From: Symbiodinium natans
Taxonomy: Eukaryota > Sar > Dinophyceae > Suessiales > Symbiodiniaceae
Direction: 5' to 3'
Assembly (NCBI GenBank): GCA_905221605.1
Contig: CAJNDS010000113.1
Location: 760,674 to 824,673 of the forward strand
DNA: 64,000 bases
How positions within the stretch are numbered: the stretch's first letter is position 1; every line of letters begins with the position of its first letter. Below are positions 55,671-64,000 of the stretch, one piece after another. Made by a program: the position numbers and the translations under genes. Under the pieces are notes generated by a model that ran no database searches, was not told the origin of the DNA, and saw only the letters and a list, made by a program, of their open reading frames with translations.

Positions 55671-55735
55671 CCCCAGCCGAAAGCCTCGCCATGGAAAAGC
55701 AGAATGTTGGCGGGCTTCACATCTCGATGGAGTAT
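55671..55735 (-). CDS. Protein kinase exon, catalytic loop (HRDVKPAN)
   Basis: Acceptor GCCCAG, then ILHRDVKPANILLFHGEAFG. HRDVKPAN is the catalytic loop of Ser/Thr kinases, with the Asp base, Lys and Asn in place. Phase 0 entry joins directly to the helix E exon at 56733-56684 (...YLHSLRPK), giving the family-typical spacing. The exit is either GC donor GAG-GCTTTC (phase 0) or GG-GTCTGG (phase 2). The intron upstream is about 950 bp of telomeric arrays plus introners. Confidence 0.85.
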
Positions 55736-55984
55736 CTGGGCGGGCTTGGCATTGTCTGAGGGTTGAGGGGTTTAGGGTTAACTCTAAACCCCTAAGCCCT
55801 CAACCCTAAACCCTAAGCCCTAAACCCTAAACCCTAAACCCTAAACCCTTTTCATCCCGAGGACTGCCGAGGCTGCAGCCTGATCCCTTGCACTCAAGCC
55901 GCACTCCAGGGGTTCACAGAATTCATAGGTTTAGGGTTTAGGGTTTAGGGTTTAAATGCTTTCTAGGGATCCTAGACTTTCTAG

Positions 55985-56085
55985 GTTGGGACGTTCCCCC
56001 TTATACTAACAGTCCTGAATAGGGGTTGTAATAGGGGGTACTATAATCCCAGTAAAGACTGTAAGTATATGGGGGAACATCCCAA
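55985..56085. mobile_element. Introner family 2, complete copy
   Basis: Inverted repeats TTGGGACGTTCCCCC / GGGGGAACATCCCAA, with inner TTATACTAACAGTCCT and its partner. Other copies: 6169-6230, 11953-12022, 14582-14694, 19119-19222, 29803-29880, 38647-38850 and 44520-44656. The copies at 14582 and 44520 carry telomeric arrays in their middle. Confidence 0.85.
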
Positions 56086-56683
56086 GGTTTAGTGTTTACA
56101 TGCTTTCTAGAGATCATAGGGGTTACAGACTTTAGAAGTCAAAAAAGTTATAGCTCTAGTTCTTTTAGGCTTATGGCGATCATATCTGAAGAAAAATGCG
56201 GGGATAACTTGAACTTATCCTTTTCTTCATCCGGCCTACTTTGGCCCTCAAAGCCTTCCAGAACAGAGTTCAGGGTTCATAGGGTGCATAGGCGGTGTAG
56301 AGGCTTGATAGGGTTTAGGGTTCATCTAGGTTGGCCCCTTGCTAACCCCTCTGAAAAGACTTTCCTCCAGTAACCATATTATGATGAGGCTGCCCCTTTT
56401 GGGGGTGGCTACTTTACAAGAGAAGCTTGAGAAAAAAGATTGCCAAAAAGGTTCAACCGGGCTACCAAGAAAAAGCGAACCTAGAACATATCACCAAAGG
56501 GTTTTGGTGTTCTAGGGATCGCGAAGTCTAAGATGACACCGCTGTTGCCCCAAACCCTAAACCCTAAACCCTAAACCCTAAACCCTAAACCCTAAACCCT
56601 AAACCCTAAACCCTAAACCCTAAACCCTAAACCCTAAACCCTAAACCCTAAACCCTAAACCCTGTTCAGGGACTTGGGGCGGC

Positions 56684-56733
56684 CTTGGGCCGGAGGCTGT
56701 GAAGGTACGCCAGCCCAGAGGCGATGTCACAGC
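56684..56733 (-). CDS. Protein kinase exon, helix E (DIASGLAYLHS)
   Basis: Acceptor TTCCTAG, 16 codons CDIASGLAYLHSLRPK, GC donor AAG-GCCGCC. This is the helix E signature that precedes HRD in kinases. Splicing to 55735 restores a continuous LHSLRPK-ILHRDVKPAN in phase 0. The intron 55736-56683 contains an 18-unit CCCTAAA array (56548-56663) and a complete GGGATGTTCC introner, so this conserved junction is independent support for telomeric repeats being intronic. An island at 55940-55860 (SARDQAAASAVLGMKR) lies inside and may be an alternative or spurious exon. Confidence 0.85.
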
Positions 56734-57044
56734 CTAGGAAGCTTAAGGGGTCAGGGGTTTAGGGTTTAGGGTTTAGGGTTTAGGGTTTAGGGTTTAGGGT
56801 TTAGGGTTTAGGGCTAGGAAGCTAAGGGGTCAGGGCTGCAATCGGGGCTTCTAGGCTTGAGGGCTCGGGTTTGGGGTTTAGAGTTTAGGGGTTTGGGGGT
56901 TTAGGGTTTAGGGGTTTGGGGTTTAGGGTTTGGGGCTGGGGGTGTAGGGTTTCGGGTAAGGGACGAAGGAGGGACGCTTGTCAGGGAATCTACATAGATC
57001 TCTCGGGTTCTCTACACACACACAAGGAGAAGGGCGAAGCTTTT

Positions 57045-57133
57045 CCTTAGAGGCTTTGGGGGTTCTCAAGGGTATGGCAAAGCTTGGGGTTTTGGGGGTC
57101 GGGCTTCGGGAATACAAGCAAGGCAACAGTCCC
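57045..57133 (-). CDS. Candidate exon
   Basis: Reads GTVALLVFPKPDPQNPKLCH and TLENPQSL to TAA after acceptor GCTAAG. Lies directly upstream of the kinase helix E exon but shows no kinase motif. It may be the last exon of a separate small gene. Confidence 0.38.
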
Positions 57134-57789
57134 CTTAGCATCCTCCCCTAGGGTTCATGCGGGGTACCTTAGGGAACCTTAGGGAAGCTTAGGGAGCAGT
57201 GGGGAGTAGTAGGGAAGCTTGGGTTACATACCCTGCTTGAACCCCCCTCCCTTAAACAAAAACATATTCATCCTCGCGCTCAGCCCTATCAGCAGGCTTT
57301 CAGACCCTATACCCGCTTCGTCGGATGTCGGGTATCTATAACTTCCATACTTTTGTAATCCTGAGAAGCAAAGAAAAAGAGCAGAGCGTAACCAAGGCTC
57401 TCGGGTCTAGAGAAGGTAAGACTCTAGAACCACCCTTCACCTAAAACCCTATACAGCCCAAGAAACTGAACTTCAGTTCGAGAACCCAAAGACTCTAAGG
57501 ACTCCATTTTAGGTTTTTTGGGGACGTTCTTATACAAGTTTCTTGGGCTGAATAGCCCTAACCCCTAAACCCTAAACCCTAAACCCTAAGCCCCAAATCC
57601 TAAACCCCAAACCCTTTTTTGACCCCTGGAACTATGCCGGGACGAACGTCTGAGAGCAATGCAGCTACATCTCCTGCTGGGGGTGTGCCCTTGTCTGTAG
57701 CAGTAGTGCCACAAGTCAGCAGGATCTCAATGGGTACATACATGCACTGAAAAAACCTCAGCTCTCGTGGAGTGGAGGTACAACTAAAG

Positions 57790-58422
57790 TCACCCTGGCC
57801 GGTCAAGCTTCCGTTTCCTCTCTTCTCTACACCTTTCCTTATGCACCCGTCGCTCGACCTCGTGTTGTTGACGCAGTGCATCGAGCGAGCCACTCTGCCT
57901 GTTGGCCGAGAACAGTGTAGTACCCGATCGGGGCCTGGCATCTTCCATCTTGACCTCTTGCTCAGCATCTGGCGACGAAGTTTTGCCACCACTCTGTGGG
58001 TGACAGGAAGAGACTTCCTGGGTTGCAACCGTAACGCTGGGAATCTTTTGCTCACAGATCTGTTGCTCGAGAGCCTGAATTGCGCCCTCCCGCTCGACGA
58101 GTTGTTTTTTGATCTGCTCAAGCGTGCTGAGGAACATGGCCTGCATATCCTTCATGATGACCTCGAATTGCGTCCTTGTTAGAATGTCCACGTTCGTTTG
58201 ACATGCGGTGTCTCTGTGGGAAGCCGAGGCATGACACGGAATAAGGTCACTCAAACAAAGCACCTCCCTCTTGCTGGCCACTGGGAAGGTAGCCACTTGT
58301 GGACCACTAGCCGAAACCATCGCCATGCTGACATATTCGGCCGTCTCGAACAGACCCAAGGCTCTTGCACGTCGTAATGAAAATCCCAGGCCAGAGAAAA
58401 GTTTTCGCCTAGTGGTATCCAT
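57790..58422 (-). CDS. Coiled-coil protein, 210-codon uninterrupted ORF
   Basis: ATG 58422 to TGA 57790, the longest clean non-repeat ORF besides the AP2 exon. Around residues 75-125 it reads as an amphipathic coiled coil (FLSTLEQIKKQLVEREGAIQ). The C terminus is strongly basic (EVERRVHKERCREERKRKL). A donor (GG-GTGACT) and a strong acceptor (GGTTTTTTCAG, 57749) near the end would splice to a slightly different C terminus. There is no membrane segment or catalytic motif, and no family is recognised. It has no telomeric intron, unlike its neighbours. Confidence 0.7.
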   Translation of the reverse strand: MDTTRRKLFSGLGFSLRRARALGLFETAEYVSMAMVSASGPQVATFPVASKREVLCLSDLIPCHASASHRDTACQTNVDILTRTQFEVIMKDMQAMFLSTLEQIKKQLVEREGAIQALEQQICEQKIPSVTVATQEVSSCHPQSGGKTSSPDAEQEVKMEDARPRSGTTLFSANRQSGSLDALRQQHEVERRVHKERCREERKRKLDRPG

Positions 58423-58565
58423 GGAAGGACCTAAAACACATGCACCAGCTCTACCGGGCTTGCCCAGCGGGGCCTCGCAGCCAAAAGCCCTTGAGCCATA
58501 CCCTAAACCTTAAACCCTAAACGCTAAACCGTAAACCCTAAACCCAAACCCTAAACCCTAAGCTA

Positions 58566-59021
58566 AGGCAGCCCTTGAAGCAAGTAAACCCGGAAGCAAT
58601 CCTCAGCCCTAAGCCCCAAAGCTGCAAGGCTTTGGATTCAGGGGTTTAGGGTTTAGGGTTTAGGGTTTAGTGTTTCGTGGTTTAGGGGTTCAGGGGTTTG
58701 GGGTATTTAGGGGTTAAGGGTTTTGGGGGTTGGGGGGTTTAGGGTTCAGGGTTTAGGGACTTCACGGGTTGGGGTAGGTTCCGAGATGTGCGGCCAAAAG
58801 GGCTCTCGGGGCCTTGAAAGGAACCCAGGGGTTTGGGAGTCTAAGGCTAGGGGTTGGGGTTTAGTGTTCAGTGTTCAGGGTTCAGGGTTACAGGTTTAGG
58901 GTTTGGGGTTTGGGGTTTAGGGTTTAGGGTTTGGGGTTTAGGGTTTAGGGTTCAGGGCAGCAAGGGCGGCGCCATAGGAAACCACCTCCTCTTCTGGCAT
59001 GCCGCTGCTGGCCTGCTGAGG
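58566..59021 (-). CDS. Exon cluster
   Basis: About 59021-58950 (QASSGMPEEEVVSYGAALAA, acceptor CCCTCAG), about 58818-58762 (APRALLAAHLGTYPN), about 58604-58566 (DCFRVYLLQGLP to TAG). Arrays of TTTAGGG and TTTGGGG separate them. Probably the C-terminal exons of a gene upstream of the coiled-coil ORF. No family is recognised. Confidence 0.45.
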
Positions 59022-59035
59022 GCAGTGGAGTTACC

Positions 59036-59480
59036 CTAAACCCTAAACGCTAAACCCTAAACCCTAAACCCTAAACCCCTAAACTCCTAAACCCCTAAAC
59101 CCCTAAACCCCTAAACCCCTAAACCCCTAAACCCCTAAACCCCTAAACCCCTAAACCCCTAAACCCCTAAACCCCTAAACCCCTAAACCCCTAAACCCCT
59201 AAACCCCTAAACCCCTAAACCCCTAAACACCTAAACCCCTAAACCCCTAAACCCCTAAACCCCTAAACCCCTAAACCCCTAAACCCCTAAACCCCTAAAC
59301 CCCTAAACCCCTAAACCCCTAAACCCCGAAACCCCTAAACCCCTAAACCCCTACACCCCTAAACCCCTAAACCCCTACACCCCTAAACCCCTAAACCCCT
59401 AAACCCCTAAACCCCTAAACCCCTAAACCCCTAAACCCCTAAACCCCTAAACCCCTAAACCCCTAAACCCCTAAACTCTG
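59036..59480. repeat. 8-bp variant array (CCCCTAAA)n
   Basis: About 50 nearly identical 8-bp units following a few 7-bp CCCTAAA units. It is the most uniform long array in the window, with rare substitutions (cctacacc, ccgaaacc). Confidence 0.93.
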
Positions 59481-59581
59481 AACTCTGAACCCTTGGGAGG
59501 TGTAGGGTCGATGTTTAGGCCGCTGTGGAGTCTAGGGATGTTTAGGGCTATACGGTTTAGGGTTAGGGTTTTAGAGCTACA

Positions 59582-60269
59582 GGCTGGGGGCTGTGGAGTG
59601 TGGGGTTTCGGGTTTGGGGGGAAGGGCTTCGTGCCAATCAGAGCTTTTTTCGGCTGTCGAGGTTGCCCCCCAGACCCACAAACACGTTTTTGCACGTGGA
59701 CTCTTTGAAGCCGCCCCCCCAGCCCTAAACTCCAAACCCCAAACCCCAAACCCTAAACCCTAAACCCTAAACCGTGGGCCATTTTGAGTAGGCCCGCGCG
59801 GCCCAACAAATAAAATAGTACGGGGGCTCAGGGGGGGCTCCTCCGCGCAACCAAACCCAAAACGCCCCCGTACCCCAAAAAAAATAAATGATAAAATAAA
59901 TAAACCAGAAGAACCCCCCAAACCCTTACAACCGCCCCCCCCCCCCCCCCAAAAAAAAAAAAAAAAAAAACCTAAACCCTAAACACTAAACCCTGAACCC
60001 TCAACCCCTTAATTAGTCCGTAGCCGCAAGCCCAGGTCCTGCCGAAGCCCCTAAAATGCCGAGCCGGGGCCTCATAGGGTTTCTCCTATAAGCCCTCTGA
60101 TCCCTGGCCCCAAGAACCTTACAAGCCAAACAAAGACAGCCGCGCAAAAGTCTCTAAACCACCGAAGTCGGCACCCTAAACCCTAAACCCTAAACCCTAA
60201 ACCCTAAACCCTAAACCCTCTTGCCTCGGCTGACAGCACTCCTGCCCGAGAGGAGGACTGGCACCACTC
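59582..60269 (-). CDS. Exon cluster
   Basis: 60269-60217 reads EWCQSSSRAGVLSAEAR, acceptor CATAAG, donor GG-GTTTAGGG at an array edge. About 60160-60128 reads ETFARLSLFG with donor GTAAGG. About 60054-60012 reads GFGRTWACGYGLIK. About 59715-59582 reads CLWVWGATSTAEKSSDWHEA to TAG. Region 59760-59960 is A/T- and C-run-rich with a hairpin and no coding signal. Confidence 0.43.
59815..59875. repeat. Inverted repeat TACGGGGGC / GCCCCCGTA
   Basis: Nine-base arms separated by about 35 bp, followed by an A/T-rich stretch (AAATAAATGATAAAATAAAT). Its role is unknown. Confidence 0.6.
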
Positions 60270-60917
60270 CTTATGAGACCGGAGGATTCAGGGTTTAGGG
60301 TTTAGGGTTTTGGGGTTTAGGATTTAGGATTTAGGGTTTTGGGGTTTAGGGTTTAGGATTTAGGGTTGTGGGGTTTCGGGTTTAGGATTTAGGGTTTTGG
60401 GGTTTCCGGGTTTTGGGGTTTCGGGTTTAGGATTCAGTGTTGGGGATTTAGGATTTAGGATTTAGGGTTTAGGGTTTCGGGTTTAGGGCCAAACGGTACC
60501 CTATACTACTGTTGGGTACTTGTTAAGAACCCTGAGGATCTAGGGAGGTCACAGTGATGCTTAGGGCTTGTAGGGTTGATGAGGCTTGCACTAGGACTTA
60601 CTTTACCGGGAGATTAGGTACCCCCTCTAATCAGTCTAGTCCCTTGGAGGGTCATGTAGGGAGAGAGAAGGTGCCTATTGAGTTCCTTCAAATCCCCCTA
60701 TTGAAAGCAAGTTGCTGACCCTAAACCCTAAACCCTAAACCCTAAACCCTAAACCCTAAACCCTAAACCCTATACCAGGGAGTAAGGGCCTTTGTGGTGA
60801 TGCTTGGGCGTATAGGGCTTCCGGGGCTTGTAGGATTATCCTCGGCGTGTGGGGCTTTGAAAGAGTTGCAAAGCGGGTTTAGGGTTTAGGGTTCAGGGTT
60901 TAGGGTTTAGGGCCTAG

Positions 60918-62080
60918 GATTTGATGAGCTGCTGGAGGTGTCTTTTTGTGCCTATAGAGGCTTGTAGCGCGCGCTTGCTTTGGGAAAATGCTGCAAAATA
61001 GCATGAGTGAAAGCATATATATATATATATATACATATGCATACATGTATGTATGTATGTATGCATGCATGTATGTATGAATATATATATATATATATAT
61101 ATATTATGTATATATATATATACATACGCACCAGAACCCTAAGCCCCCTCCAGGGTTCAGGGTTTATAGCATTGTTTAGTCTCGTTTTTAGGGTTCAGGG
61201 CTTAAAGATTTGTATAAGCTCGTCGTTAGGGTTCAGGTTGTAGGCCCTGTAGGCCAGGAAGGCCCTACAACCGCCCTAAGCAGCAAGACCTTACCCAGCC
61301 CTAAGCCCTAAGCCCTAAACCCTAAACCCTAAACCCTAAACCCTGAACCCTAAACCCTAAACCCTAAACCCTAAACCCTAAACCCTAAACCCTAAACCCT
61401 CCCCTCGCGATGCAGCGGAGCATCCTTGTGCTGCCGAATCCTTTCGAAGGGGGACCAGGTATGGCCCCGGCTCTCTTTGTTTGAGGCAGTTTTGGGTTCC
61501 TTTTTGGAGCCTAGGAGTTAGATGCCTGTACACACATATATGTAAATATATATATATATATATATGTATATACAAATATATATATATACATGTATATATA
61601 TAAATATATATCTACTGTTGAAATTGATGTATATAAGTATACAAACATACCTAATGTTGTACTAGATGAGTACAAAGGTCGTTCTCATATCAATCGACGA
61701 CTTCTGGGGGGTAAACAGAAGGCGAAGGAATCCCAAAAATCGCCCTTGCCCCTCGCACACGGATCACGCCGAGGCTTGGCTGAATTCTGGGGGGTCCTTT
61801 TTGGGAGGGTATCCTATGACCAATCAAGTATATAAGGCTCGACGTTGGAAACTAAGCGTTATAGGTGAGACCATCATGTCGAGAACCCTAAACCCGAAAC
61901 CCTAAACCCCAAAACCTTAAACCCAAAACCCTGAACCCTAAACCCTAGACCCTCCTACACGCAAGTGAGAACCCTAAACCCTAAACCCTCCTACACGGAA
62001 GTGAGTGTTTGCCGGTGCTTTTCTGACTTGCTGGGGTGGCAATTGATGCGAGGCATGGCGCGCTGGCATGCATGTTTCAC
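60918..62080 (-). CDS. Exon cluster
   Basis: About 62080-61999 (MHASAPCLASIATPASQKST, donor CC-GTGTAGG), about 61789-61690 (KGDFWDSFAFCLPPRSRRL to TGA), about 61516-61400 (PKTASNKESRGHTWSPFERI), about 60985-60918 (RALQASIGTKRHLQQLIKS to TAG, or another open frame). Microsatellites at 61016-61110 and 61546-61612 lie between. A plus-strand ORF overlaps 61666-61905; see rejected items. Confidence 0.42.
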
Positions 62081-62339
62081 CCTAAGAATCCTAAACCCAA
62101 CCCCTAAACCCTAAACCCTAAAGCCTAAAGCCTAAAGCCTAAACCCTAAACCCTAAACCTTGAACCCTAAACCCTAAACCCTAAACCCTGAACCCTAAAC
62201 CCTAAACCCTAAACCCTAAACCCTAAACCCTGAACCCTAAACCCTAAACCCTAAACCCTAAACCTTGAACCCTAAACCCTAAACCCTAAACCCTAAACCC
62301 TATGCCCCAACATGCAAAACACAAAGACCCTAAAGCTCC

Positions 62340-62406
62340 CAAGCCGAATCCTCCAGTCCTCCCGCTCAGGTCGCCCAAGGGTGCGAACTCCAGCATTAGC
62401 TCGAGC
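62340..62406 (-). CDS. Probable protein kinase exon, hinge region
   Basis: Acceptor GGCGCCCAG, phase 2 entry, then LELMLEFAPLGDLSGRTGGF. The pattern L-x-L-x-x-E-x-x-x-x-GDL matches the kinase hinge (subdomain V). A second open frame (ARANAGVRTLGRPEREDWRI) exists, so the call rests on the motif and on its position upstream of the helix E, HRD, DFG and APE exons on the same strand. A weak subdomain II-like island (CHKKVDLPHGSE) lies at about 62600-62570. Confidence 0.5.
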
Positions 62407-62859
62407 CTGGGCGCCCCCGGAAGGGTTGAGGGTTTAGGGTTTGTTTTGGGTTTAGGGTTTGGGGGTTTAGGGTTTAGGGGTTTAGGGGTTTAGGGGTTCA
62501 GGGGTTTAGGGGTTCAGGGGTTTAGGGGTTTAGCGGTTTAGGGGTGCAGGGCCAAAAAACTTCTGAACCATGGGGAAGATCCACCTTCTTGTGGCACAGG
62601 TTTGCTCCAGGTGACCTGAACCCGCCACAGTTTTGCCAAATGCGTCGTGGAGGGGAGGGAAACCCTAAACCCTAAAACCCTAGGCCCTGAACCCCCTATA
62701 GGGCTTAGGGTTGGGAGTCTCTTCTGACGGGGGCGGTCGCCGGTCGCTCTCCTCATTTTGAAGTGGTTTCTCAAGTCTCTCCGCCATGAACATGGTCTGA
62801 TCCAAAAAATAGATCCCCTTAAGGGTTCCTAAGAATGACCCAATAGCAGCATATACTAG

Positions 62860-63100
62860 TTGGGGGCTCTACTTGTTGGATCCTCCCAGGGGTCTGGGTC
62901 CTCCACGGGTAGACGGAGTCCCAACCAGGGTTGAAGGGTTAGGGTTGAGGGGAACCTCCTCTCGTTGCCCAACATGTGGAAGTTTTCGATTGGGCAAACC
63001 CGGACCTCATAAAGCCCGGCTGCGAATGACACGCCGTCATGGTTACTTAAAGCCACTGAAAGGTGCTACTCTCCTTCCGCAAATGGATTCCTGAGTTTTT
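62860..63100 (-). CDS. Low-confidence coding island
   Basis: The minus strand reads LSNHDGVSFAAGLYEVRVCP and NFHMLGNERRF through 63040-62940. The region also contains the end of an inverted-repeat element (63110-63172 side). Frame and boundaries are uncertain. From 63170 to 64000 I see short islands between arrays but no confident frame. Confidence 0.3.
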
Positions 63101-64000
63101 TCCTAAGTCCTCTAAGTAGGATGTGAGTAGACGTAGAATTGGGGTTAGAAGTACCCTTGAACCTCCAAGTAGAGCCGCGAGCCGATGTCCCCGCAAGCTT
63201 CCTCCCTTTGGCCTCATGAGGCCTCCATGTCGGAATCGGAACAGGGCTTAGGCTAGGGTGTAGGGTTTAGGGTGAAGGTTTGGCTTCTTTGGTTTGTTTC
63301 AGGCGGAAGGGGTGGTGTGGAGATTCAGGCTATGGCGTTCTGGGGGTTTAGCATCGAGAAAAGACACGCTGAGGTAAACTACACCTTTGTTGAAGCCCTG
63401 AACCTCGGGATTTAAGGCTGCGGACCCTGCCCTAACCCCTTAACCCCTAAACGGTTCCCCCCTAAACCTTAACCCCCTAAACCCTAAACCCTAAACCCTA
63501 AACCCTAAACCCTAAACCCTAAACCCTACTCCTGGGGCTCCGGCACTGGAAGCGAGCCCGGGAGTAGCCGAAAGTCGAAGCAGCGAAGAATGTGGGGACT
63601 CTCCTGGCTCCGCATGCCCAGGGTTTAGGGTTTAGGGTTTAGGGTTTAGGGCGAACCCTTGCCGGAAGAAGCCCCGCCACGAATATGGCAGGGTTGCGAT
63701 GTAGGGTTTAGGGTTTAGGGTTTAGAGTTTAGGGTTTAGGGTTTAGGGTCAGCGGGCCACAAAAAAGGCTCAGAGGTAAGAGCAACGGCACGGAACTGAA
63801 ATGCTAAACCCTGAAAACATGGGCACACAGCTCCCTCAAAACGAGAACCGAACCCCCCCCCCCCCCCCCCGAGCAAATAAGGCATCTACAGTCCTGACCC
63901 TAAACTCTAAACCCTGAACCCTATTAACCCTAAACCCCAAACCGGAAAGCCCCTAAACCCTAAACCCTAACCCAAACCCTAAACCCCCCAAAAAACAATG

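Noticed and set aside
61666-61905. 79-codon plus-strand ORF
   Set aside because: It looks partly protein-like, but it runs into a telomeric array at its end. The minus strand has a phase-compatible island (KGDFWDSFAFC) and neighbouring exons are all minus. Kept as an open alternative only.
1-64000. Window as a chromosome end or subtelomere
   Set aside because: Arrays of both orientations alternate with exons every few hundred bases throughout. There is no terminal polarity and no long terminal array.

Overview
Nuclear DNA of a microbial eukaryote, most likely a dinoflagellate or a close alveolate. The reasons are: plant/alveolate-type telomeric repeats (TTTAGGG/CCCTAAA) scattered through the whole window in both orientations; an AP2-like three-repeat protein of alveolate type; protein kinase exons; coding signal almost entirely on the minus strand; GC and GA splice donors beside GT; and many short inverted-repeat elements that behave like introns (introners). 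There are no bacterial-type genes, rRNAs or convincing tRNAs.

Long open reading frames are misleading here. Most open stretches are translated repeats. The real coding signal sits in the 60-150 bp unique islands between repeat arrays. Read on the minus strand, these islands are open in a G-first codon frame and begin and end at AG and GT (or GC/GA). Where I could chain them, the reading phase is kept across telomeric arrays and introner elements. The clearest case is a 13-exon, 392-codon model at 2813-5829 with a signal peptide and a membrane helix.

Layout on the minus strand, from low to high coordinate: ends of small genes (0.4-2.3 kb); a membrane protein (2.8-5.8 kb); three more closely packed gene models ending near 6.06, 8.52 and 10.7 kb; further exons, stops and starts up to about 47 kb; an AP2-domain gene (47.9-51.5 kb); a C-rich, G-run and polypurine block without telomeric arrays (51.6-54.9 kb); then arrays and exons again, including a coiled-coil ORF (57.8-58.4 kb).

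Protein kinase signatures lie in the correct N-to-C order along the minus strand: hinge (62.4 kb), helix E (56.7 kb), HRDVKPAN loop (55.7 kb), LADFG (46.2 kb), GTPHYFAPE (44.9 kb) and GCILYEM (42.1 kb).

The main new observation is that telomeric repeat arrays in either orientation act as, or sit inside, spliceosomal introns. They are often nested within terminal-inverted-repeat introner elements. Exon calls outside the best-chained genes are frame-based inferences, and many island boundaries are approximate.
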